Shown here: piece by piece, positions 1 through 12,277 of the stretch | How the letters are laid out: each line of letters begins with the position of its first letter | Numbering within the stretch: position 1 is the stretch's first letter | DNA from: Armillaria gallica | Lineage: Eukaryota > Basidiomycota > Agaricomycetes > Agaricales > Physalacriaceae | Direction of reading: 5' to 3' | DNA length: 64,000 bases | NCBI GenBank assembly: GCA_037576215.1 | Contig: JBANDB010000010.1 | Location: 2,790,001-2,854,000, forward strand | Program-made: the position numbers and the translations under genes | Notes under the pieces: model-generated | Told to the model about the DNA's origin: nothing | Database searches by the model: none | Seen by the model: only the letters and a program-made list of their open reading frames with translations

Positions 1-311
1 CCTCAGTCACCTCATGGGATGAATCAAGCAACTCTCACCAAGGATGAGGATGGAGCAATGGCCCTCAAGTCACAATGATGGCCTTATCCAATCCAGTTGA
101 AAATGAATGGAGTCTGCACTTGATATTGCACCCAGGGGTGATGCACCAGAATGAAATCTGCACAGGTACATCTATTCATTGTTTCTTCCTGATTGTTTCT
201 AACACTCTTGGAGGTTAGCATGCTTGTCCAGTTGCATGATGCATACAAGTCTGTCTCCAAAGTACTCATCAGTCACTTTGTGACATGATCATATTAGATG
301 AGCCCACCTGA
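1..311. other. Unassigned sequence left of repeat R3
   Basis: No recognisable gene. The only open frame is a 61-codon minus-strand one at 84-269, which matches no family I know and could be chance or a remnant of the locus that R3 entered. The repeat R3 begins at 312. Confidence 0.4.
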
Positions 312-840
312 TGATACGCTGTCTATGCGTTCACACCTAGATTTTGCGATTTTGTAATCATACTAGCGCATATCTATCTTAGACTAGCAATAACTAAAGG
401 ACTATAGTGGAGGCTTCAAGCTGATAGTCAAGCCAGAAAGCTACTAGTCAAGCCAGGATTTAGGCGCGATACCACTATTGGGTCAAGTCTATCAGCCGGC
501 GTGACTAGCACCTCGAATACCAAGCGAGTTAGTAAATGACGGCTGCTAGTCGACGAGGGTAGCTACGAGTGCACCCAACAAGAAGCAGAACATACAGGTC
601 TTGTGAAAGTACAGTCACTAGTGGAATGGTCTGCATGCAAGTGCTTAAGACGAGTTGACTAGCGGTGCAGCAGTCTCTAACGGGACTTAGAAATGATTTA
701 GCAATGAAGCACAGCTGTCCAGATCGAGCTAGTACGATACAGATCTATTTACGATCGGAACTAGTATAGCTGGGTTGCGCCTTCGATCACGATTGACAGC
801 TGCTACAGGCACGCTCGTTAGGCTAGCCTAAGGCATAGCA

Positions 841-1055
841 CGGATGGATCCGCAGATCCATCCGGAGCCGTACTGCGGATAATGGTGAGACCTAAGGGCA
901 AGATCCGCATCTGCAGATGTGGCTGTGCATGGCTACCTGTATCCAGAGCATCCGAACTGCAGATATCTGTACACCCCAGATATCTGTGGGTACCTGTCTA
1001 ATGTGGATGGTTCTCATATCCGCAGACACTCATATCTGCAGCTATCCGCTAATTA
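841..1055. repeat. Left subterminal repeats of the hAT element
   Basis: A cluster of short palindromic motifs built around ATCTGC and GCAGAT (for example GATCCGCAGATCC, TCTGCAGATG, CAGATATCTG). Such arrays are the usual transposase-binding sites of hAT elements. The same motif set recurs at the right end. Confidence 0.6.
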
Positions 1056-1058
1056 TTA

Positions 1059-3307
1059 ATGTATATATTCATACCCACTAAGTTTCATAATGACGGGGGA
1101 GTACAAACGACCGGGAAAATGAACAATGTGTACATATGCTTTACTTTACTTTATTGTATACTACTACTATCATATACTTCGTACCAAGTAGAATTGTATG
1201 ATCTGGAAACTGAAAACTTGGACAGACTGGTGAAGAAAGCATCGCGTGAAGTTGTCAGGCCAATGTGGCAGGAATGGAAATCAGGTGTTGTCGTCATCAT
1301 TGCTGTGATGACAAAGTTGGGAGAGAAAACAGACATGATGGCTGTGATTCCCTGTGTCGAAAATGGGGGATGCACGAAGGTGGGGATTGGTTTGAACCTG
1401 GGGAGGGCAGGCAGTAGGGGTCAATGCTGGTTTCAGGTGGAGGTGGCAGTGGCGGCGCCATCTAAGCCAGCCATCTCAGTGGTGAACTACGCATGCAAAG
1501 CAATCATACATACCAGACTAGTGTCGCTGCCATGTTCCGTTGCCTCAGTGTCAAGTAGTCCAGCTTATTGCCCATCCATCTGTCTTATCGATGTCGTACA
1601 GATATCGTGGTTCCCCATCAAAAATGTCGGTGGGGATATGGCATGCTGTTGGGTTCCCAAGCTGTTCTGCCCTGTTACTGAGTCAGGAGCAATCTTCGGC
1701 GCGCATTGGACACGAGAGTGACATGTACAATCGAGCTCCTAACACACCAACAGCAACTCAACAATTGGAACAGAATACAAAGGTAGTACACGCACCTTTA
1801 ACCATCTAGCCTGTCACTCAATACTTGTGCAAATCGGCCTAAGTCAGATTCGTTAGCAAACATTTCGAATGGTAGGAATAGAAAAACTTTACCTCGAAAC
1901 CATTGTCAAAATTGATGGCAAGAATGAGCCCGGCAAGAATGAGCTTGAAGGCCATAGGCTAGAGGAAGAGAATAAGCAAAGAAATAATACCACGAAATTT
2001 TGAGCTCACCACCATGCCCGACGATGAGATGCTGATCAAGATGGTGGTCAACAATCAAGTTGATCATCGGAACCTGCCCAAACGAGCACGTTTCCCGTCA
2101 TGAGACTACAATGTATTCAAGGCACGGGGTCAAAATTTCGTCATGTTGCCATGTGAGTCCAATGAGCCCAAAGACTCGTAAATCGACCAGGAGGAGGTTG
2201 TATCCCTCCTAGCGATTAGAGGTTTCACCTCTGCCTGAACATCACAGGTTTGATGCCTGTCAGTGTACACATTGCCGTAGTTTTGGTGTCGTCCACCGTG
2301 CCCGTATGAGCGTATTTGACGCCAAAACTGGCATTGTCATGGGTGTGGCCATTGGATCTTGGTGCCAGGATCTTTGTCCTGGGTATTTCGGCTCCATGGA
2401 CTGTGATCCTATGAGATGGCATCCGATATCGAATCCCTCACAGGATCCTAGGTTATTGGCATCTCTGAATCTTGTACCAAAGAGCGATTGATGCCGATGT
2501 GCATGTGGAGATTATGGGATGGGTCAGCGCAGGGTAATACAAATGCAATCGATATGGATGAATGATCACACCACGGTCCACAGTACCGACGGCAAGTGCC
2601 GTCCTGAGGCTGACGTGTTTTCACCTCGCTCTTTCCTCTCCATCCTGCCTTTGACCTGCACGGGTTGGGCTCCCTGTTTGACGTTTTGTCGACAGGTTTT
2701 ATCTACTTCTAGTACTCTGTCTTTTTCTGAAGGGGCTCGTACATCCATGGTTGGAAATCAGTTGACCTGAATAGGTTTTACTGGAAGCATCGGGAAGTGG
2801 AGGGTTTCTGGCTGACGCGGTATGTATGGAAGCACTGACTGACGTAGAATTTGGTAGGGATATGAAAGTGAGTTTCCCTCCTAGATTCTTCAAAGGAATT
2901 TGATCCTTATCTGCTCTCACAGTATTATTTATCTGTGCTGTACAATGCATTTATGCGCAATCTACTGAAATAGATGCCTTCAAAATATGTTATATCTGTT
3001 TCCTAAGACCCCCGCCTTCCGCCAAACGATCGATTCGTCCTACACCACCCTTGCATGGTGAAACAAGTCATTCAGAAATGGAATTTTGTTTGCAGCTCCT
3101 GATTCCAATATGTATGCCGTTCTTGAAAACGGAGTGAAGCTATGGATTTACAAGGGTTTCCGAGAACGTGGTAGCGCAGGAATGAAATATATTCAACACC
3201 CCAACAAAGTATCTGCGACTATCTACCTGATCGAGACTGGTGTTGTCTTGGATGTACATTGTTCGTTAATTTGTGCATCGCTTCTTCCCTTGTGTGATGC
3301 CCATTAA
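1059..3307 (+). other. hAT left internal region with unrecognised ORF fragments
   Basis: Between the left subterminal repeats and the transposase promoter lies 2.2 kb that is not needed for a minimal hAT. It has a 220-codon plus-strand frame at 1059-1721 with no recognised domain. Around 2010-2200 and 3090-3260 there are protein-like stretches interrupted by stops (near 3110: SNMYAVLENGVKLWIYKG). They do not overlap the transposase and I cannot name them. They may be a second, decayed transposon ORF or captured host sequence. Confidence 0.35.
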
Positions 3308-3356
3308 CGTGTTTTGTAGGCTTCTTTTGGCTTGTGTGGCAGGTTGTCTGTTGGTG

Positions 3357-3363
3357 TATAAAA
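3357..3363 (+). promoter_or_regulatory. TATA box of the hAT transposase
   Basis: TATAAAA lies 76 bp upstream of the transposase ATG at 3439, with a C/T-rich leader between them (CTCTCTGCCCCATCC). Good spacing for a fungal core promoter. Confidence 0.5.
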
Positions 3364-3438
3364 TGCCTTCAACGATTTTCCTCCGTACCCATTCCTCTCT
3401 GCCCCATCCTCCCTAGAAACTCCTCTCACTACGCTATC

Positions 3439-6420
3439 ATGGCTCCCATCAACAACAAACAAAAGACCACTGGCAAGTCGGGGTCAAAGAATCGGTCCAG
3501 CACATCCCGAAGAAAGCAGGGCAAGCAAATTGCCACCAGCGAGCCATCGACGACCAATGTTCCCCAAGGCCCTATGACTGCTGCAGCAGCTTGCAAGAAG
3601 TACAAAGAAGCAAAGTACAAAGGAAAGAGTGATGAAGAGATCCTAGGTGTGTTGGTCATTTGTAATTTCCTACGTGCTGTTGAACTTCTTTGCTTAGCCC
3701 TCCAAATGAAAACCTGGCAATCCGCTGCCTATCAACATTTTGAAACACCGGTTATCATTGAGGAAGGTGGGAAAAAGCTCTATAAATTTGTTTGCAAAGC
3801 ATGAGTCCTCTACAGTTCTGCTAGTTTATCAGCGACCATATGAGACTTAAACAGGCATCCAAACATCTCATGCAGTCACAAAAGAATCAAAGACTCAACC
3901 AGCAATCTTAATGACCACATCAAGATCTGCTGCCCTCAAGCAGGACCTGGACAAGCGACTATCACCGCATTTGCTAGTGGCCACCTCTACAGTGCAGCTC
4001 GTTTTTGATACCTGTTGGATGTCTGGTGTGCTCAGCGCCATCGGCCGTACAAGATAGTTTCCGATCCCAAGCTCGTTGAAATATTTAGGATGCTCTATGC
4101 TAAAGTTGATATCCCATCACCCTCAACCATTTCACATGACATCCACGAAATGTACATGATCACAAAGGCTCGAGTAGCGGAATCCTTGCAGGTATGTTCT
4201 TTGATTCCACAAGTTAGCTCTATCTTATATACTCGATAGCAAACCCCCGGTCGCCTTCATTTCAGGATTGATGGATGGACGTCACACAATGTCATTTCCT
4301 ACCTTGGTATCACTGTAGCCAGAGTAACCGATGGCAAATTGGAAGAATTTGTCCTTGATTATATTCGGTACAACTTCCCTTATCTATGTTCAGTGGCAAC
4401 AGTTAACCAATTATTATAGTTGTACAGAGTCGCACACAGGCAAGTACATGGCAGAACAGATGATAAAGGTCCTTGACAAATTTGGAGTGTCAAACAAGGT
4501 ATGTTGGGCTGTTATTGAGCATTGACCACAATTATCTGATGTTCACCCAGGGTCTTGGTTTGGTCACAGATGGCACTGCCCCAAATGGTGTGCTTGCCGA
4601 CAAGCTCACATCTCGCATCACAACGTTCCAAGGTCGCAAGTACTGTGTACGATGCCTTGACCATATTTGGGTCCTTGTCACCAAGGTTTTCCACTACATC
4701 TGTTCTCGTTAGAGGCGTCATTACTGATGCTAGGATAGGGATTTCTTAAACAATTCAATCATGACCCAAAGAAGAATCAAGACGATGCCTTTGACAATCT
4801 TATGGATGCTGATACCACCAGTGATGATGGCGAAGATGATGATGAGAGTGATCCCAAGGAAAGTGCATACCTGGAACGCATCCTTGATGGGCTCGACCTT
4901 GATCGTGAGGTCGACATGGATGAATCCAGGCCTGCTGTCACCGCTACAGAGGCTAAGGTAGCACGCTTTGCGATATTCAAGGTAGGTCTTCACACTCTTG
5001 TCTTTGAATTGTTAGATGTTTAACAAGCTTTTAGATGACACAACTCAGTAAAAAGGCATTCAATAATGCTATCCTGCGTCAGGCAATCCTCCAGGCCTGC
5101 GAAGACCACAACATTGCGCCTATGGTCCTTATCAGGGCTGTCATCACACATTGGAACACTGTTTCCGACATGCTGCAACGTGGCATGGACCTCAGAGAAG
5201 TTCTTGATCATGTGTGCGACATGCACAAGTTCAACAACACCCCGAGGAGCATGTGCCTCTGCCGATTTATCCTTTCAGAAGACGAATGGACTGTGCTTGA
5301 GCAGTGCTCCAAGTATCTCGACGTAAGTGGCCATTTCTTTATTGATCAGTCATAACTAACATACTATCATTGCAGAGTTTTAAAGACATGACCCTCAGGT
5401 TTTCAGTGAGCGGCAAGGCTATGGTTTACGATGTCATACCAGCCATAGACAAGCTCACACGCAAGCTTGAACGAGGCTGCGATAATGAGCGCTTGCACAC
5501 GGCTGTACAATTAGCATGTTGGAATGCACTTGTGGTTTTAAATGACTACTACTCCAAAACGGATGAGTCACATATTCACCGCACCACTCTCAGTAAGCCA
5601 TTAGTACATGATCCAATGTAACGAGTACTGATAGGAACAGTCATGCACCCCAGCTGCAAGACACAATATTTCAAGACTCAAGCGTGGCCTCAAGAGTGGG
5701 TTGATGAAGCCATTGAGGTGGTTCGCAACGAGTGGGCTTTTTTCAAGGCACACTTTTGGATTGAGCCTGAGGGAATCACTCTAGCAAAGTCAACTTCTTC
5801 TGCAAAGAAGGTAAGCATTTAGTTCTGTGATTGATCTATGCCAAGCTGATCTTCTTCAAGTGGAGACGTTTTGCATGGGATGAGGACTCCGATGATGAGG
5901 AAGGCAAAGCAATCACATCATCGATCGCAACAGCTGCGGATCCTTTGGAGCTTTATCTGCACAGTCCAGTGCTTGTCAACATCTCAGATCCCCTGTTGTA
6001 CTGGACATCTCAAAATCCATCAACAAATTCACTTGCGCAATTTGCTCTGGACTTCTTGTCTGTACCTGGTAAGTCTCCTTTTCTGCAGGACTACTTGTTG
6101 GGCTTATGCAATGTTTTTCTATAGCCACGTCAGTGAACTGTGAACGTTCTTTCTCTGTTGGGAGTCAGAATGTCTCACGCTTCCGGCATTCGCTCTCTGA
6201 CAGATCTGTATGTGCTGCCACTGTTCTTGGCTCATGGGCTTCTGTCGGGCTTGTTCCTGAGAATGAAATCATTGAAGGCATTCGTATGAAAGGTCCTCGG
6301 TGGTGTGTCGAAGAAGAGGATGATAACGATGATGACAACGAAGAAGCAAGTGATGAAGGTAATGGGGATAGTGACGGCGATGATGTTGTCATCATGGGGG
6401 GTGATAATGTTAATATTTAG
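3439..6420 (+). CDS. hAT transposase with C-terminal dimerisation domain (multi-exon)
   Basis: A cut-and-paste DNA transposase. The predicted start at 3439 opens a basic, Ser/Thr/Lys-rich N-terminus. A BED-type zinc-finger-like region follows (YKFVCK near 3780, then STSNLNDHIKICC near 3900). The RNase H-like catalytic core follows: RIDGWTSHN near 4266, TDGTAPN near 4570, and a CxxH-type stretch RCLDHIWVLVTK near 4655. An acidic insertion (about 4800-4920) follows. The end carries the hAT C-terminal dimerisation domain (DPLLYW near 5990, ALDFLSVP near 6045, SVNCERSFS near 6130) and an acidic tail. Introns of about 50-60 bp are visible, for example 4192-4240 (GTATG...GATAG), one ending at 4739 and one ending before 6124. 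Exon boundaries around 3790-3900 are unresolved, and the core Cys-His motif deviates from consensus (DHIW for the usual HILN), so activity is uncertain. Confidence 0.8.
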
Positions 6421-6498
6421 ATAGTCTTCACTTTGTCATTTCATGCTCCCTATGTACGTCTTTTTCTTGCATTCAACTTTAGGTTTTCAGCAGTGTAT

Positions 6499-6658
6499 GG
6501 ATGCGGATATCTGCAGGAAAGTCGGTCAATTCAAGGTCTTGTATCTGTATCCGCTGGATACAGATGCCTGCGGGCGGATGCCAAAAATGTATCTGAACTG
6601 TGGATTTTGTGCCGGATATCCGTTCGGCTATCCACAGGCCATCCAGATCCGTGCTATG
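6499..6658. repeat. Right subterminal repeats of the hAT element
   Basis: Repeated ATCTG, CGGAT and GGATATC motifs (for example GCGGATATCTGCAGG, GCCGGATATCCG) mirror the left subterminal cluster and run up to the right terminal inverted repeat. Confidence 0.55.
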
Positions 6659-7522
6659 CCTTAGGCTAGCTGTTTATCCTTGACACAAGTGGAGTATTGC
6701 TGGGCCAAGAACACGGAATGCCACCTCTAGCAGAGCTCCTAGGCTTACTAGTCAGCAAGAGACCATTTCTAGACCAACTATTGCGTGATTATTCACCATT
6801 ATTCGTGACTAGCCAAGAAATCCTTATCAATAGTACTCCTCTAGTCAGTTATTTATATCTCGATTGTACCTTGTTTGTCAGTATATAAGTAGTAGAATAG
6901 GCACACACACGGTTCAGGCAAGCCATCCCTGCAATTCTGACCTACTAGTCAGTATCTAGTGCCCCAATTAAAGGCTTTTGTGCTTAACCTCGATGAAGCG
7001 GCTACTAGTTGCTAAGTTACCCATAGCATTGAGTGAATAGAAGTGTCTTAGAGCAATCTTTTGTGTCCTGCAAAGGCTAAGAGTGTTTCGAAGTTAGTTC
7101 AAGTGAGTTCTCGAAGTCTAAAGTATCATTCTTAGGCCAAGAGTGCCACTAGTCTGCCTAGAAAGTGACTAGTCAAGTGTTTATTCACTTGTAAGACATT
7201 ATAGGGCCAAGAGAGCCACTAGTTCAAAGCAGTCCCAGTCAGAGCAAGTGCAGTAGCTCAAGTTGAGTCACTATTCATCCAATTGTGTCTTACCAACCCT
7301 GCTAGTGCGAGTAGTATGCTTGTATAGCTCACTAGTAACAAAATAAAACATCTTTAAACAACTTTCCTTGATTATTGAAGTCTGCAGAGTGCTTCTATCA
7401 TACTTGAAACACCTGAATTCAATACATTGGTGATAAGTGTAGAGTTAGTGATTGGTTTAGTGTTGGTGGTGTTCATTGCCAGCCTCTAGTCCATTTGCCA
7501 CTTGCCGTTACCAAGCACATCA

Positions 7523-8141
7523 CCGACATGATTGGCACCAGTCTGTAAAGTGAACAAAGGTGAAAAACAATTTGGCAATGACCTTGATGCTTGTAGAGCT
7601 GTTTACTGTATGCCATCTTCTTTCCCTCTTTCCCTTTCTCAATAACTGAATGCTTCTCATGGAAAGGTTCAAGGTATTACTATTCTCCCGATACCAGTAA
7701 CCTCGGGTAGGTCATATATGTTGCTTTTGATAAGTCTCAGCCCTCAACTGACTGCTCTTCAATAGGCCCTCTTCATCCTGATCTCCGCCAATATACACAC
7801 ACTGTGCATACTCAAAGCACACTGTGAGAGGTCTTCACCATTGGCTGATACCTCAGTCATGGTCATATATCATTGCCTTTGATCATACTCAAGTGGCTTC
7901 TGTAAGATGGAAGGTTTTCGGATTTGGGTTTGACAGGTACAATGGAGCTGTTCTCTGTGGTTATTTATGATTTGTTTGTACTATCTATGTTTAATGATGG
8001 AAAGCAATATATTCACAATGAGATCGACAGACATGTCTAACTTTACAACAATTCAAAGACCACAGGGATTTTTCTGTGGTATTTTACGAGACTTTTTGTG
8101 TGTATAACTCTGATAATGGTACAGAGCTGGGAGGTATTCTG
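7523..8141. other. No gene seen
   Basis: Sequence right of R3. All frames are broken and I see no repeat ends. Confidence 0.4.
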
Positions 8142-10139
8142 TCAGTTCCAGGTGGTCCTCTCATCGTTGCAGCAATAGGATCTCTTGCTGAGAATGACCT
8201 TGTGAAGTTTTGACCCCCAAAACAGTGGGAATCTGAGTCTTGGGATGCTGAATGTGAGGATAGGCCTGGGGACCGGAATATATGATTTGGTTGCATGGGA
8301 GAGGTAGACAACACAGTAAAATGGAACCGTATGCCACCAGCTAGAGAGTGTGAAGTCGAAGCTCATGCATGCACTGGAGAACAGTGATGAGAAGATATGG
8401 TGACCACATGACCATCAGCGAGGGAGGAGGCATAATCGAGATAAGTCCTGGGGGTCTCAACGCGAACACTTACAGCTGGCAAGAGTTCCCAATGACACCC
8501 AAGGAGTAGACAGTATGTGAATTACGCCGTTGTCTGCCAAGTGCAATCAACAGTGAGTCACAATGGTGCTCCTCATTCCCATATTCACCATCCAGGTTTT
8601 CAAGGTTTCCTTGGGCATCTGTGCTGCATTCTTGGATTCTGAGGTTACTGTTGTCATCCTTTGAATGCATCTCTAGCAGTGCATGTTCGTAGTTGGACAT
8701 GCAGCAAAATCGACATCACTTCAAGTCAATTGAGTGGGGGATTGGCTGGATAGTCAGTCTAAGGGGTATCCACATTCTGAGCACCAGCAGCCTTGGATAC
8801 GCGATTATCTGTTACTGAGGTTGTTAGGATGCTATACAAAGGGAATGTACGTTGGTGAGCCCTGTCTGTGCTCCTGGAGTCGAAATGAGTGGCTTTCGAT
8901 GCCCTCTAACCTCCATCGGCAACATTGAACCATCATCCGACACATGTCCAGCCACCACAGGCTTCATAAACATTGTCTTCAGCAGTCCCTGGATTGGGGG
9001 TGATCAATGACTGTTGGATTGTGATGTGGGAGCTGTTGGATGTATGTCAGTAATTGCCACCGATGTCACAAGAGGAGAGCTCAAAGTGAAAGGAGCATGG
9101 TAGGGGATCACTAGCAGGGTAAGAGAAAGGCTTTGATGACACCAGCAGCAACATCTGTTTAGTTACCAGCCAGTTATTCATTGGACCAATATTGACGTGG
9201 CCTTTATGCTAGGCACCATCTTCCCAAATTCCACCCACCTTTGGGATTCCACGCCTGCTTGTGGCAACATCCATTCACTGCAACTCAATCTTCTGCCTCA
9301 TGATGGCTCATTATCGTACTCTGAGGACCAATCCCACCCTCGAATCTGCATGCTAGAACTTGGGCATGATCTCAATTGTGGAGTGGATAAGTCAGATTTG
9401 AGGGTACCATTCCGAAGAGATGGGTGGATGTCCCAACGAGGTCTCCTAGGTGAGGTGCATGGAGTCACAGCTTCCCACAGTTTTTTTGTACTGATCTCAG
9501 GTCTGCAGGGCAGATCATTAGAGCTCCCTTTGATTTCCTGCACCACAAGGAAGTCCTGTCATTGTCAGTAGGCATCTAGGCACATAGGCTGAGGTAGAAG
9601 TCCTGTAAGATTTGTGTGCAATAGACATCATTCCAATCCAGATACACTCCACACTGGAGCATAATTTGTGAAGCTGGTAGTAGACACACAGTCAACAACT
9701 AAACATCGCCTAGGTGCTGATACATTTGGCATATGTCCCACCATTCTTCCATCTCCACCCATGTATCAGCCTTCTTCAAGCACTCTAGAAGACTCGGTAC
9801 CTTGGGCAATGAGGCCCTGGACATTACTGATGCTATGCATGATGTGGTTATAGAGGCTTGGGTCAATAACGAGCTCATATTCATTTTGGTGACGGGTAGC
9901 CGAACGTCATCACAATTGAGCAACAAGATGAAATTGATGTGATCTCTGTGTGTGTCCTATGTGTCTCCAGCATGTGGCAGTCTGAGCCTCCACCGCATTG
10001 TGTACATGCCTCGCATTGGCCTTTGAGATTTGTACTTTGCACCTTCCTGCCTTGTGACAAACACCTCTTCCTTCTGCACTCCCTTGAACGTGTGTCTGTG
10101 CAGACATGGAAATGCGAAATAGTGCGTAGAGTTATTCAT
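8142..10139 (-). pseudogene. Unrecognised gene-like remnants, minus strand
   Basis: Several minus-strand stretches read like decayed protein: 9957-10139 and 9699-9926 (with ADTWVEMEEWWDICQMYQ), 9298-9546 (WEAVTPCTSPRRPRWDIHPS), 8470-8700 (opening MSNYEHALLEMHSKDDNSN) and 8142-8366 (rich in aromatic residues). They share a strand, are separated by stops and short non-coding gaps, and start about 120 bp upstream of and divergent from the HET-like gene. I do not recognise the family and cannot show that they belong to one gene; they may be several remnants or partly chance. Low GC and many stops argue against a working gene. Confidence 0.25.
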
Positions 10140-10261
10140 GGTCTTTTTGAGGACTCACAAGAGCGATGTTAGCCTCTTTGGAAGTCATAGGCTGAGTTAT
10201 TTTGTGCTACATCCAGTTGATATGGGAGCTTCTACTCTCCATCTTTTTGACCTCAGTGACA

Positions 10262-12277
10262 ATGAAGGATTTACCACTTGACATGATATCCAATTTGAGG
10301 CAGAATGCGAACATAATTGTGCTTTCAGAGTCTCAAGAAGAGATACTTCACCTGAACAATAGTTCTGGAATGGATGGCGGGACCAGCTCAGAGGCAATAT
10401 CTGCCTCATCATCTAACTTGTTACCACAACCACCTTTGAAATTGTTGGTTGCGGATTCTCAGAGCAGTTCTGAGGATTCTGATGTTACTTCCAGTGATTC
10501 TGATGTGGCAGCTGGTGAATCTGAGTCTATTTACTATTTTTGACTACTACTGGAGGTGAGTCAGTCCACAAGTGCACCAGGTCAACTTGATAACATGCTT
10601 CCAGGACATCACATTTCACAGAGTTATGATTTCTGCCTTGACTGAGACTGGCAAAGCGGAATTGTCCATAGAGGTTTCATTGCAACAGTCTTACATCAGT
10701 CAAAATCCCATTATACCATCATCCCTCACTGACACTCCCTGCACTACCCTCAGTGTTCAGGAGATCTTAGATAGACTGAAAATGACCCTTAGAATGTCAT
10801 ATGCCCTTGACACCCCATCTCTCCACTCTATTCTTGAAGACTGCATTGAGAAGAACTATGACTTTGGCACTGCATATGGCTGTCTTTGCCAGTTATGGTA
10901 CACTGATGACTGGAGCAATATCCGAGATAAACTTCACAGATGGGAAGAGAAGGACAGGAAGATGTGATGGGAAGCATTGAAAGGTAACCAGATTGTCAAC
11001 CCCAGATTGCCACCTCAATGTGTATAGGACCTGTACAGCAATCAGGTGGTGCCATCATGGACTGTCAGCTATGTGTATGATTTATGGAGATTGCTGATTC
11101 CAATGTCACATGCATGGGTGGATGAGGAAGATCACACTGGTGTGTGTACACTTATCAATGGGAAGGAGTGGCCCGTGCCCATCCTGAAGGACACTAATCT
11201 TGATCTCATCTGGATTGAGATACTGAATCTGGGACTGAAGTACATGTGGCTTGATGTCCTCTGTTTGAGACAGAAAGAGGGGCTGAAGGAGGATCTGCGT
11301 GTAGAGGAGTGGAAGCTAGATGTGCCCACAATTGGGTGAGTGTATGCTGATGCAAGGCCTGTGGTAATCTACCTGAGTGGGCTAAGGCTGCCTTTCAGTC
11401 TGAAGGAGGGTGACTTGGACAATGATCGGTTTGGTTTAGATGAGCATGGACACTCCAGGAGGCTGGCAGTAGGAGGATCATTGCTGGGGATATGCCTGAT
11501 GGACCAATGTCTGTGAGGCCGATAAATGAGAATGGAAATTACAAGACTGAGTTGCTGATAAGGTTTCACATGCAGCTAGGGTCAATACAGGATTGGGCTA
11601 TTTTCAGTCAACTGGCAAACATGCGGAAGCATGTGTCAACCAATCCTGTTGACAAAGTTGCAGGACTTGCATTCCCTCTGTGGCCCAAGAAGATACCAGC
11701 ATACTATGAGAGCAAGTCTCTTGAGGATGCATGGACAGCACTAGTGAATGCGATAGACTCTACTTTGCAGAAAGACTTCCTCTTGTTGTATCCTGGAGTA
11801 GGACTTGGACACAAGAAATGGAGACCAACATGGGAGCAGGTCATGGCAGAGCCTCTGCCAGTGGATGACTCCTGTGGAGCATCAGTTAAGCATGATGACA
11901 AGACAGATGGGGACAGGTTTGAAGGGCATTGCATTGAAAAGGGGAATGTGCTTGGATTGAGTGTGGAATTGGTGGAAGTGGGGAATAAATGTGGAGAGTT
12001 AGTTGTTGAAAGTGTGGATGGGATGGCACACACATTCACAATCTGCATCAACCATCAAATCCCAATACCAGATGGCATGTACACATTGCTTGGTAGTGAT
12101 GGATGGTCACTCTCTCATCACAGAAGACTGCTAGTATGACATTGGGCTGTTGGATGATGACTGTCAGGACAGAGATTTGAAAAAGTGTCAGTAGTTGTCA
12201 TGGATAATGAGGAAGATGTGAAAAGGCTGGACAGTCTGGGTATTGTTAATACAGAGTCTTTTTATATTCTTGTTTAA
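10262..12277 (+). pseudogene. HET-domain (heterokaryon incompatibility-like) gene, decayed
   Basis: HET domains occur in fungal non-self recognition and cell-death proteins. The likely start at 10262 (MKDLPLDMI) opens a Ser-rich, low-complexity N-terminus to about 10540. After an intron-like break the body resumes near 10620. HET core motifs follow: PMSHAWVDEEDHTG near 11115 (the family's SHxW block) and YMWLDVLCLRQ near 11240 (the family's YxWxDxLCxxQ block). Further conserved stretches are WTLQEAG near 11445, STNPVDKVAGLAF near 11635, and a C-terminal region ending at a stop at 12277 (FEKVSV to FYILV). It is broken by in-frame stops near 10965, 11025 and 11337, a frameshift near 11440, and stops near 12139. 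The last 40 codons remain readable, so decay is fairly recent. The large size and the tail resemble the expanded HET-like family of mushroom-forming fungi. Confidence 0.68.

Larger units (their letters stand above)
829..6663 (+). mobile_element. hAT-superfamily DNA transposon, near complete
   Basis: Terminal inverted repeats TAAGGCATAGCACGGAT at 829 and its complement ending at 6663 bound the element. It is flanked by 8-bp duplications GGCTAGCC (821-828) and GGCTAGCT (6664-6671), one transition apart; 8 bp is the hAT hallmark and TAAGG fits the hAT terminal consensus. Multiple subterminal ATCTGCRGATAT-type repeats lie inside both ends. The transposase occupies 3439-6420. At 5.8 kb it is longer than most hATs because 2.4 kb of other sequence lies between the left end and the transposase. 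It sits inside repeat R3. Confidence 0.88.
312..7522 (+). repeat. R3: old copy of the LTR-like repeat family R, split by a hAT element
   Basis: The left end, TGATACGCTGTC followed by TAGATTTTGCGATTTT, matches the start of R2 (48227) and of R1 read on the minus strand. The last 180 bp (from about 7370: GTGCTTCTATCATACTT, then a TATTGGTGAT-like stretch, ending CACATCA at 7522) matches the other end of R1 and R2. The ends are TG...CA. The middle is much diverged from R1 and R2, so this is an older relative. A TATA-like TATATAAG lies near 6882. The flanks CCTGA and CCGAC are not a clear target duplication. No coding capacity outside the nested hAT. Probably a solo long terminal repeat, but no internal region of the parent retrotransposon is present to prove it. 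Confidence 0.6.

Noticed and set aside
1059..1721. 220-codon ORF in the hAT left region as a real gene
   Set aside because: Unremarkable composition, no domain and an overlapping minus frame; kept only as an unrecognised region.
11704..12051. Minus-strand ORF opposite the HET-like gene
   Set aside because: Antisense shadow of the conserved HET-like coding region.
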